From assembly GCA_028701715.1 (NCBI GenBank), contig JAQVQF010000004.1, positions 1 through 23,802 of the forward strand: a stretch of 23,802 bases of DNA. The letters are read 5' to 3'. Below, piece after piece: positions 7,157 to 14,883 of the stretch (the stretch's first letter is position 1; each line of letters begins with the position of its first letter). The notes beneath the pieces are model-generated. The model was given only the letters and a program-made list of their open reading frames with translations, was not told the DNA's origin and made no database searches. The stretch is from Eubacteriales bacterium. GTDB taxonomy: Bacteria; Bacillota; Clostridia; Oscillospirales; CAG-382. A program made the position numbers and the translations under genes.

Positions 7157-7828
7157 ATGAAGAGAGACATTGAAAGAGGACAGTTCGACGGATTTATTTT
7201 CAATAACGTTATTTATCTGATAGCAATGTTTATCGCCTCGCTTTTCCCCTTTTTGGCAAGAACGGTGTTGTCCGTATTCTTAAATACGCCAAACATCGCC
7301 GCTCTTAAAGAGGACGGAAGCTATTTGTTCGACGTTATATATCCCGTGGTAGGCATATTTACGTTCGCCGCGTTTATATTCGGCGGATGGTACTGCTCAT
7401 ATTTCACGGCGTCCAAGGTGGCTTATAAAACGTGTAAACCGGTCGACGGATTAAAAATGAAGCTCCAGCTTATAATTCCATCCATTCTCATATTCGTTTG
7501 GAATGTATACATGGGCTTTGCCGATAAGTTCACCGGCCTGATGGGGATACAGTTCTGGTATCCGGCGGCCGTTACCTCATCGGTGTTCGGCGTTTTCGAT
7601 AAAACCGATTTATTGGGCTCTTTATCGAACACCGACCTTGTGACAAACAATTTTATTCTTGACGGCTTGTCCACCATGTTTCCCTGGCTGACCTTAATGT
7701 ACGCCGTTATATATTCCGCTTGCTTTTCCGTAGCCTGTTATTACGGGAGAAAAAAGGGGATGGCCGCGGGTATAAAAAAGAAAAGCGCATATTTAAGCTC
7801 AATAAGAAATGAAAGCGGACGCCGTTAA
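7157..7828 (+). CDS. Multi-pass membrane protein of unknown function
   Basis: I do not recognise this family. The 223-residue product has hydrophobic segments at about 12-38, 57-83, 107-125 and 173-193, so four or five passes, with a Lys/Arg-rich C-terminal tail (RKKGMAAGIKKKS...). That tail is probably cytoplasmic by the positive-inside rule. No catalytic motif or signal peptide is seen. It starts 18 bases after the flotillin stop with only a weak AAGGA-type site. Its stop codon lies inside the terminator hairpin, so it is the last gene of the flotillin unit. From position it could be a client or partner of the flotillin/NfeD pair (inference). Confidence 0.75.
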   Translation: MKRDIERGQFDGFIFNNVIYLIAMFIASLFPFLARTVLSVFLNTPNIAALKEDGSYLFDVIYPVVGIFTFAAFIFGGWYCSYFTASKVAYKTCKPVDGLKMKLQLIIPSILIFVWNVYMGFADKFTGLMGIQFWYPAAVTSSVFGVFDKTDLLGSLSNTDLVTNNFILDGLSTMFPWLTLMYAVIYSACFSVACYYGRKKGMAAGIKKKSAYLSSIRNESGRR

Positions 7829-7847
7829 AACGGCGTTCTCTTTTTTT
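7817..7847 (+). terminator. Rho-independent terminator of the flotillin operon
   Basis: Stem 7817-7825 with 7830-7838 (ACGCCGT/ACGGCGT core plus outer pairs, one G-U), a 4-nt loop and seven Ts at 7841-7847. The loop includes the stop codon of the upstream gene. Confidence 0.87.
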
Positions 7848-7928
7848 ATAAATCGTTTTTTTTGCGTTTGTCGGGCATAACGGCGGAAAATTTGAATAAC
7901 AATAAACAAAATTATGCAAAAAATACTA

Positions 7929-7956
7929 TTGCAAAATACAATGCCGGTGGTATAAT
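7929..7956 (+). promoter_or_regulatory. Promoter of asnS
   Basis: TTGCAA (7929-7934), a 16-base spacer and TATAAT (7951-7956). The leader to the start codon is only about 40 nt, too short for a T-box. Confidence 0.72.
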
Positions 7957-8003
7957 ATTCTGTAAGCTTTGTTTGAGCAATAAAGCGCGAAAGGATGCGG
8001 ATT

Positions 8004-9410
8004 ATGTCTGTAAAAAAAGGACTGACCAGAATTTGTGATATTTACGCCTCTCCCGAAACATACGGCGGTAAAAGCATTACTGTCGGCGGATGGGTAAGAA
8101 ACAGCCGTTTTTCCAATGCGTTCGGTTTTATCGAGCTGAATGACGGAACTTATTTCAAGCATGTGCAGGTTGTTGCCGAGGACGCCGGACTCGATAATTA
8201 CGGAGAGATCGCAAAACAGAATAACGGCGCCTCGCTGACCGTTTCGGGTACGCTTACGCTTACTCCCGGAGCCAAGCAGCCGTTTGAGATAAAAGCGGAT
8301 AAAATTGAAGTTTCCGGCACCTCGACACCCGATTACCCCCTTCAACCCAAAAAGCATTCGCTCGAATATCTGCGTTCGATTGCGCACCTCAGGCCGAGAG
8401 CCAATTTGTTCAACGCCGTGTTCAGAATAAGATCTACCGCGGCGCAGGGGATACACGATTTCTTTGCCAAAAACGGCTTTATATATGTCAACACGCCCAT
8501 AGTGACATGCAGCGACTGCGAGGGCGCGGGCGAAATGTTTAAAATAACCACCTTCGATATGGATAACCCGCCGAGGAGCGAGGACGGAAAAATTGATTTT
8601 TCCAAGGATTTTTTCTCAAAGCCCGCGGGGCTTACCGTTTCCGGACAGCTTGAGGCGGAATGCTTTGCCCTGGCATATTCAAACGTATACACCTTCGGTC
8701 CCACCTTCAGAGCGGAAAATTCCAACACTCCGCGTCACGCGGCGGAATTCTGGATGATTGAGCCCGAAATGGCGTTCGCCGACCTTGAGGATTACATGGA
8801 CACGGCGGAAGCGATGATCAAATATACCGTTAAATATGTGACGGACAGATGCGGAGCCGAGCTGGAATTCTTAAACCGGTTCGTGGACAAAAGCCTTCTC
8901 GAAAGAATAAACCTTGTGGCAAATTCCGAATTCGGCAGAATAACCTATACGGACGCGATTAAGCTGCTTGAGAACGCCAAGGCGGACTTTGAATATCCCG
9001 TGTTCTGGGGTTGCGATCTTCAAACGGAGCACGAAAGATACCTTACCGAAAAAATCTTCGGCAAGCCCGTATTCGTGACCGATTATCCGAAAGAAATAAA
9101 AGCCTTTTATATGCGCTTAAACGAGGACGGCAGAACCGTTGCGGCGGCGGATATGCTTGTCCCGGGCGTGGGAGAGCTTATCGGCGGTTCGCAAAGGGAA
9201 GAAAGGCTTGAAACGCTCGAAAAGAGGATAGACGAGCTTGGATTAAACAGGGAAGATTATTCCTGGTATCTTGACCTTCGTAAATACGGCGGCGTCAAGC
9301 ACGCCGGTTACGGTCTCGGCTTTGAAAGACTCATCATGTATATCACGGGAATCACGAATATCCGCGACGTGGAGGCTTTTCCGAGAACGGTCGGCTGCGC
9401 GGAATTTTAA
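8004..9410 (+). CDS. asnS: Asparaginyl-tRNA synthetase
   Basis: This class IIb synthetase charges tRNA-Asn with asparagine. It has 468 residues, typical for AsnRS. The N-terminal OB-fold anticodon-binding domain spans about 24-106 (SITVGGWVRNSR, FIELNDGT). Motif 2 lies around 231-255 (TFRAENSNTPRHAAEFWMIEPEM); the RHAAEFWM-EPE form fits AsnRS. Motif 3 is GYGLGFERLIMY at 435-446, and the C-terminus reads FPRTVGCAEF, close to the FPR ending usual for the subclass. The ATG at 8004 is chosen over ATG 7995 because AAAGG at 7990-7994 abuts the first but lies 9 bases before the second. It is followed after 10 bases by an aspartate aminotransferase-like gene, so the pair probably shares a transcript. 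Confidence 0.96.
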   Translation: MSVKKGLTRICDIYASPETYGGKSITVGGWVRNSRFSNAFGFIELNDGTYFKHVQVVAEDAGLDNYGEIAKQNNGASLTVSGTLTLTPGAKQPFEIKADKIEVSGTSTPDYPLQPKKHSLEYLRSIAHLRPRANLFNAVFRIRSTAAQGIHDFFAKNGFIYVNTPIVTCSDCEGAGEMFKITTFDMDNPPRSEDGKIDFSKDFFSKPAGLTVSGQLEAECFALAYSNVYTFGPTFRAENSNTPRHAAEFWMIEPEMAFADLEDYMDTAEAMIKYTVKYVTDRCGAELEFLNRFVDKSLLERINLVANSEFGRITYTDAIKLLENAKADFEYPVFWGCDLQTEHERYLTEKIFGKPVFVTDYPKEIKAFYMRLNEDGRTVAAADMLVPGVGELIGGSQREERLETLEKRIDELGLNREDYSWYLDLRKYGGVKHAGYGLGFERLIMYITGITNIRDVEAFPRTVGCAEF

Positions 9411-9420
9411 ATATTTGGAG

Positions 9421-10641
9421 ATGAATGCCTTGAATAAATGCGATTTGGAAAAACAATACAATGCTTATAAAGCAAGCGGAACGATACTCGATATGTCAAG
9501 AGGAAAGCCCGCTACCGAACAGCTTGACAACCTGTCGCCGCTGCTGACGGAAATAAAGCGTAACAGCGAATGCTATTCCGAAAACGGTATGGACTGCAGA
9601 AATTACGGGGGCCTTGACGGTATTCCCGAAGCCAAGAGCATTTTTGCGAATATTCTTGGGGTCAGCTCCGAAAACGTGGTGGTATGCGGCAATTCAAGCC
9701 TTAATATAATGTACGATACCATTTCCAACGGCTATGCATTCGGTTTAAACGGCTGTGAGCCCTGGAGCAGGCAGGGCATGGTGAAATTCCTCTGCCCGGT
9801 ACCGGGTTACGACAGGCATTTCGCCATAACCTCGCTTTTCGGCTTCGAGTCTGTTAACATACCCGTGCTCAAGGACGGACCGGATATGGAGCTTGTCAGA
9901 AAATACGCCGAAAACGACCCTTCCGTAAAGGGTATTTGGTGCGTGCCGAAATATTCCAATCCGACAGGGGTGACTTTTTCCGACAAAGTCGTGAAGGAAT
10001 TCGCAGCCCTGAAGCCCGCCGCCAAGGATTTTATCGTAATGTGGGACAACGCGTACGCGGTGCACGACTTCAACGACACTCCGGATAAGCTCCTTTCCGT
10101 GCTGAAGGAAGCGCAGGAACGCGGCACGCAGGATCTGTTTTATATATATACCTCGACCTCGAAAATCACCTGGTCCGGCGCCGGAATTTCCTGCGTCGCA
10201 ATGAGCCTTGCGAACAAGGAAAGATACCTTAAAATCATGGGTATAAAGACCATCGGCTATGATAAGCTGGCAATGCTCAGGCACGCGAGGATGCTTAATG
10301 AGCATTTGCCCGAAATAATGCGCGGACACGGCGATATTATCAGAGCAAAGTTTGAGCTGTGCTATAAATACTTCGCAAAGCTTGAAAGGGAAATCGAAGG
10401 CTTTGATTTTTCACGTCCCAACGGAGGGTATTTTATAAATGTAAACGTACCCGCGGGGAAAGCGAAACGCGTGGTGTCTCTGGCGGCTCAGGCGGGCTTG
10501 AAAATCACTCCCGCCGGGGCAACCTTCCCGGACGGAATCGATCCGGAAGACAGAAATATCAGAATAGCCCCCACATATCCGTCACTGCGGGAATTGGAAG
10601 ACGCGCTTAGGCTGTTTTCGATTTGCGTTCTTCTTGCCTGA
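9421..10641 (+). CDS. PLP-dependent aspartate aminotransferase-like enzyme (PF12897 type)
   Basis: This fold-type I aminotransferase has about 406 residues and fits the Asp_aminotransf family (PF12897), an aspartate aminotransferase subgroup distinct from the classical AspC type. Seen: LDMSRGKPA (23-31), VVCGNSSLN around 88-95 for PLP phosphate binding, NPTG at 180-183, WDNAY with D209 for the PLP ring nitrogen, and TSTSK with K248 as the Schiff-base lysine. Near the end, RIAPTYPS should hold the carboxylate-binding Arg. The start is uncertain by three codons: GGAG (9417-9420) abuts the ATG at 9421 but lies 9 bases before an in-frame TTG at 9430. The frame is open further upstream into asnS, but the N-terminal homology begins here. 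It would link oxaloacetate/glutamate to aspartate, the precursor of asparagine charged by its neighbour. Confidence 0.88.
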   Translation: MNALNKCDLEKQYNAYKASGTILDMSRGKPATEQLDNLSPLLTEIKRNSECYSENGMDCRNYGGLDGIPEAKSIFANILGVSSENVVVCGNSSLNIMYDTISNGYAFGLNGCEPWSRQGMVKFLCPVPGYDRHFAITSLFGFESVNIPVLKDGPDMELVRKYAENDPSVKGIWCVPKYSNPTGVTFSDKVVKEFAALKPAAKDFIVMWDNAYAVHDFNDTPDKLLSVLKEAQERGTQDLFYIYTSTSKITWSGAGISCVAMSLANKERYLKIMGIKTIGYDKLAMLRHARMLNEHLPEIMRGHGDIIRAKFELCYKYFAKLEREIEGFDFSRPNGGYFINVNVPAGKAKRVVSLAAQAGLKITPAGATFPDGIDPEDRNIRIAPTYPSLRELEDALRLFSICVLLA

Positions 10642-10668
10642 AGGAAATAAGGCAGTTATATAACGATT

Positions 10669-10699
10669 AACGGTTGTGAATTTTGCACAGCCGTTTTTT
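10669..10699 (+). terminator. Rho-independent terminator after the aminotransferase
   Basis: Stem AACGGTTGTG (10669-10678) with CACAGCCGTT (10686-10695), one G-U pair, a 7-nt loop and a run of six Ts ending at 10699. Confidence 0.87.
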
Positions 10700-10749
10700 G
10701 TTTAATTAAAGAAATTTGTTTATTTAGTGTTAATAATGATATGCAAGCC

Positions 10750-10778
10750 TTGCTATTTATATTTTTGTATGTTATAAT
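10750..10778 (+). promoter_or_regulatory. Promoter with extended -10 for the surface-protein cluster
   Basis: TTGCTA (10750-10755), a 17-base spacer and TATAAT (10773-10778) preceded by TG at 10770-10771 (TGnTATAAT). The leader to the GTG start at 10903 is about 118 nt, with no clear riboswitch or hairpin in it. Confidence 0.75.
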
Positions 10779-10902
10779 CTATCATCAATAAGTATGGCGG
10801 GTCAGCCTTGAATGATATGGCTTTTCGGACGGAAAGATTTACACAACGGTAATCATTATTGGCACAAAACGCTTATACAATACTATAAAGGGGATAGTAA
10901 CC

Positions 10903-12465
10903 GTGTTAAAAAAGTCATTGAGTCTGATTTTTGCCGTGCTGTTAATTATGACGGCTTTTGCCTCGTGTGTCGGCAATGAAAGCGGAAATTCTTCCGCCGA
11001 AGAAAGTAAAAGCATACAATCGGGTATATCGGAAGAAACCTCTGATAACGACGAAACCACAGCCGATACCTCCGAAGGCTTTAAATACGCCACTTCGAAA
11101 TACTTCGGAACGACCGTAAAAATTTTGACCGTCAATTCCGAAAGGCATACATACGGCGAACTCCAATATGTGCCGTACGATGAAGACGACGAGCAAAAGA
11201 GCAGCGCGATAAATGTAGCCGTTAAAGCCAGAAACGATTATATTTATGAAAACTACGGCATAACAATAAAAACAAGGACGGAAAAATATCCTACCGATGT
11301 CATTTATAATGAAATAATGACAAATATTGCCGATTATGATCTTGTCTGCGATTCTGTTGACAGAATGGTAATAAAGGTGCTGGAATCCTTGTTTATATCG
11401 CTCGACGATTATATAGACCTTGATGACAGCTGGTGGGACAAAGACGCTATCGACGACCTTTCGCTTGACGGTGTTAAGCATTTTCTGGTGTCGGGCGACT
11501 GCATGCTTACGGATGTCGACCATATTTATCTTACTCTTTTCAATAAAAAGCTGTATAATCAAAATACCGATATTGTAAGTGAATACGGAGATCTTTATCA
11601 GCTTGTAAAAGATTATAAATTTACGCTGGACGCTTATACCGAAATGTGTAAAGCGGTATCCGTTGCCGACACGGACGGCAACTGGTCGTTTGACGCCACT
11701 TACGGAAACCTTTCACATTCCTATGGCGCGACAATAATGGTAAACGGCGGAGGAGTTTCCACCGTAACGAAAAAAGCGGAAAGCGGTCTGCGCTGTACCG
11801 TTATGGACCAGCATTCACAAAATGTTTTTGATAAAGTATACGAGCTTATGTCCAATAGGCAGATAACTCAAAGAGCGGAGCTTATTATCGGGCAGGGCTC
11901 AAAACCCTCGACATACGGTTTTTCCGAGCTTGGGGAAATGTTCACAAGCGGCCGCGGTTTATTCTATAACACCACCGTTTCTTCGATATCCGGATTGAAA
12001 ACATCCGAAGACGAGCTTGATTTTGATTTCGGCGTGCTGCCGATTCCGCTTTATAACGAACAGCAGGACAGCTATTATTGCGCGGTAAACCGTTATCAAT
12101 CAAGCGTAATAGGCATACCCTTATCAAATGTGGATAATGTGGAAGCTTCGGTCTTCCTGCTCAACGCTTTGGGTTATTTAAATACCAGCATGCCCGGCAA
12201 TGTGATAAGCTCATATTATGAAATTACCCTCAAGCTGCAGGGCTCCGACACTCAGGATGACTGCGATATGCTCGATCTCGTTTTCAAATCCAAATTTTAT
12301 GACCTCGGCACCATATTCACCTTCGGAAGCCTTATGGGCCTTTACGGAGGGGTAATAAACAACGCCACCACCAACAATCTCACTTCAACCTTCGAATCAT
12401 ATCAGAACGGCATCGAACAGGCAATGGAGGATACATACCAAACTTATCTGGACAGCCTGCTGTAA
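10903..12465 (+). CDS. Extracellular solute-binding lipoprotein
   Basis: This 520-residue secreted lipoprotein resembles ABC family 1 binding proteins. GTG is the start, with AAAGGGG (10887-10893) 9 bases upstream. Signal: MLKKSLSLIF..., hydrophobic core and lipobox AFASC with Cys22. A Ser/Glu/Asp-rich spacer covers 24-58. The binding domain follows, with DDSWWDKDAID (174-184), FLVSGDCML (194-202) and FGVLPIPLYNEQQDS (376-390). These motifs recur in the two paralogues of this window. It would sit on the outer membrane face and bind a solute, perhaps a carbohydrate, but no transporter genes are near. It could serve a distant permease or act as a surface carbohydrate binder. The next gene begins two bases after its stop, which suggests translational coupling. 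Confidence 0.87.
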   Translation: MLKKSLSLIFAVLLIMTAFASCVGNESGNSSAEESKSIQSGISEETSDNDETTADTSEGFKYATSKYFGTTVKILTVNSERHTYGELQYVPYDEDDEQKSSAINVAVKARNDYIYENYGITIKTRTEKYPTDVIYNEIMTNIADYDLVCDSVDRMVIKVLESLFISLDDYIDLDDSWWDKDAIDDLSLDGVKHFLVSGDCMLTDVDHIYLTLFNKKLYNQNTDIVSEYGDLYQLVKDYKFTLDAYTEMCKAVSVADTDGNWSFDATYGNLSHSYGATIMVNGGGVSTVTKKAESGLRCTVMDQHSQNVFDKVYELMSNRQITQRAELIIGQGSKPSTYGFSELGEMFTSGRGLFYNTTVSSISGLKTSEDELDFDFGVLPIPLYNEQQDSYYCAVNRYQSSVIGIPLSNVDNVEASVFLLNALGYLNTSMPGNVISSYYEITLKLQGSDTQDDCDMLDLVFKSKFYDLGTIFTFGSLMGLYGGVINNATTNNLTSTFESYQNGIEQAMEDTYQTYLDSLL

Positions 12466-12467
12466 TT

Positions 12468-14870
12468 ATGAATATAAAACGAATCCTTTCGTCAATGCTC
12501 CTTTTCATCCTCGGCATACCCGTATTTGCCGGCTTAAATACATATGCCGCGGACGAAAACCTGGCAAAAGGCTGTGATTACGAAATACACGCCGAAGCCT
12601 CGATAAACAACGCGTTTCCCGGTATGGTAATAACAGATGACGACAAAAAGCTTACAGACGGCAAAAAAGCCCCCGCGTCGGCTTCCTATAATGATGCCGC
12701 GTATCTGAAAATATATCGGGGCGTTTATACCACGGTACAGATTGACCTGGGTAAAAATGTGTATATAAACGGCTTTTCGGCGGGCTTTTTCGCTCAGTCG
12801 GCACACGCCGTGCTTTTACCGCGGGAACTGTATTTTTACATTTCCAAAGACGGCGAAAGCTGGTATACCGTATATGAAGCAACGGATAATACTATAAATG
12901 TATCCAAAGATATAGGACGCGTGGAAATGGGCTATACCGGTTCCGATTATTTCGAGGCGCGATATGTCAAAATAAAGTTTTCCACGGATGTATATGCTTT
13001 CTTAGACGAGATAGAGGTATACGGCACGGAATCCGCCGTCAGCGTAAAGCAATATACCTATGACGCCGAAAAAGAATATCCGAACGCGTTCGCTCCCAAC
13101 GACAACTCGGCTATCGATAATATTTCAAATCTTGTATTGATGTACAACGGCGAATATTATAAAAACAGCCCTTATGACACCGGCTTTAACAGCTATGACG
13201 AGCTGCTCCCCTACGCGGCATACGTCGACAGCAAAAATGTCATTCAAGACACCATGTTCGATTCCTTTTTGTTCCTGCCCCTTGATCCGGGCGACAACGA
13301 AACCTATACCCTAAAAAAGCAATCGGGCTGGGAAGCGTATCTGACAAACACCGTCGGTGCGGAAAACGACATAAACATGACCGCGCTCGACAGGCTTGTG
13401 GGCGATATTAAAGAAACGCTTGAGCTTGATGCGGATTATAAGGTTAATGTGTTTATCACTGTTCCTTATACGGGCTTTACGACAGCGTCAACCTTCGGCA
13501 AGCTCGACGGTGAAACTGACGTTAAAACGGATTCGCTCGAAAACGTAACAAAAATTGTCGAATGGTACATAGACCTTGCTCTCGAAAAATTCGGTGAAGC
13601 GGGTTTTGAAAACCTCAACCTTACGGGCTTTTACTGGTATGAGGAGGTCGTTCTGTTTACGGCCAACGATTATGAGGTCGATTTTATAAAAGCCTACAAT
13701 TCCTATGTTCACTCAAAGGGCTACGGCTCCATATGGATTCCGTATTACTGCACTCCCGGCGTTTATATGTGGAAGGAATTGGGCTTTGACTGCGCCTGCC
13801 TGCAATCCGGTTACGCTTTTCCCAGGGAAGAAGACAGCACGCTCGGGCAACAGCTCAGCGGAGTCGTCAATGACGCGATGAGCTTTGCGAAAAAATACGG
13901 CATGGGCGTGGAGATGGAAATAGCGGGTAACGCTACGGACAGATATATCGTGTACATTGAAAATGCCGTAAAGCTGGGCTGTATGGATAACGGTGTCACT
14001 ATGTTTTATCAGGCGGGCGGTCCCGGCTTGTTCTACAACGCCTGCTATAACGCTTCCCTGCGTAATATTTATGATATTACCTACAGCTATATAAAGGCGA
14101 AGTACGAAAAATACGCTCCCGCGCTCGATTACAACGGTATTATACTTATTGAAAAGAACAACAGCAAAACAAACGGTACTCTGCCGGTAACCGATTTAGA
14201 TACCAAAAGCAATAAACTGAAGATAAGTAAGCTCGAAACGGTATCCCACGGGAAGCTGTCGATTGACGGCGAAGGCTTTTTCGTCTATGTTCCTGATACC
14301 GATTATACCGGCGCCGACTCCTTCGGCTTTTCAGTTACCGACGGCATCAACGTTTCAGATATGTTTACCATAAATATATTAGTCGTGGATAAGCTTTTCA
14401 GATACAGCTTGTTAAATACCGAACTGAAGGACAGCAAAGCGGTGCTGTATACGGAAGGCGAAACCACAGGCACTGTCGAAAACGGTGAATTCGACATTTT
14501 CGAAGCGGCGGTTGACGCCGACAATGTCATTATTTCCGCGTCTTATACCGTTAATTCCGTAGTACCGGAAAACGGTTATGTAATTTCCGCCGCCGGTATA
14601 AAAGCTGCGGAGCTTGAAGCGCTCGTGTCCGTCGGTGACACCGTCATTCTTGACAAAATTACAAAGTCGCTGTATTTCATCCCGGAGGAGGCGCATGAAA
14701 ACTCGGAAGACGGCTCGAAGGACGAAGCTACAGGCTCGGAGGATATTTCGACCGACAAAAACGGCGGAACAAAAAATATCGTGTTATGGATTATCGGCGC
14801 GACGGTAATTGCGTTGGCTTTAACCTCAGCGGCGGTGATTATAATAATAAAAACAAAAAAACATTTATAA
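12468..14870 (+). CDS. Membrane-anchored discoidin-like + DUF4855 protein
   Basis: The 800-residue surface protein has a signal peptide (1-27, likely cut after TYA). An F5/8 type C (discoidin-like) carbohydrate-binding domain spans about 32-187 (VQIDLGKNVYINGFSAG, ARYVKIKF, DEIEVYG). A DUF4855 region covers about 215-545. A cadherin/Big-like beta domain follows at about 565-640 (DYTGADSFGFSVTDG), then a beta module at about 645-735. A charged linker leads to a C-terminal TM helix (about 769-794) with a KTKKHL tail. In the DUF4855 part, GFYWYEEVV (387-395, E392/E393) and GVEMEIAGN (480-488, E482/E484) put acidic residues at predicted strand ends, as in TIM-barrel glycosidases. A hydrolase role is inference. 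There is no ribosome binding site of note; the ATG is two bases after the upstream stop. Confidence 0.8.
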   Translation: MNIKRILSSMLLFILGIPVFAGLNTYAADENLAKGCDYEIHAEASINNAFPGMVITDDDKKLTDGKKAPASASYNDAAYLKIYRGVYTTVQIDLGKNVYINGFSAGFFAQSAHAVLLPRELYFYISKDGESWYTVYEATDNTINVSKDIGRVEMGYTGSDYFEARYVKIKFSTDVYAFLDEIEVYGTESAVSVKQYTYDAEKEYPNAFAPNDNSAIDNISNLVLMYNGEYYKNSPYDTGFNSYDELLPYAAYVDSKNVIQDTMFDSFLFLPLDPGDNETYTLKKQSGWEAYLTNTVGAENDINMTALDRLVGDIKETLELDADYKVNVFITVPYTGFTTASTFGKLDGETDVKTDSLENVTKIVEWYIDLALEKFGEAGFENLNLTGFYWYEEVVLFTANDYEVDFIKAYNSYVHSKGYGSIWIPYYCTPGVYMWKELGFDCACLQSGYAFPREEDSTLGQQLSGVVNDAMSFAKKYGMGVEMEIAGNATDRYIVYIENAVKLGCMDNGVTMFYQAGGPGLFYNACYNASLRNIYDITYSYIKAKYEKYAPALDYNGIILIEKNNSKTNGTLPVTDLDTKSNKLKISKLETVSHGKLSIDGEGFFVYVPDTDYTGADSFGFSVTDGINVSDMFTINILVVDKLFRYSLLNTELKDSKAVLYTEGETTGTVENGEFDIFEAAVDADNVIISASYTVNSVVPENGYVISAAGIKAAELEALVSVGDTVILDKITKSLYFIPEEAHENSEDGSKDEATGSEDISTDKNGGTKNIVLWIIGATVIALALTSAAVIIIIKTKKHL

Positions 14871-14883
14871 GGAGAAGAGAAAC

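Noticed and set aside
7848..8003. T-box riboswitch upstream of asnS
   Set aside because: The predicted leader is about 40 nt, and no T-box sequence or terminator/antiterminator pair is visible.
9745..10329. Minus-strand frame of 194 codons in the aminotransferase gene
   Set aside because: It is a shadow of the coding strand, which has all PLP motifs.
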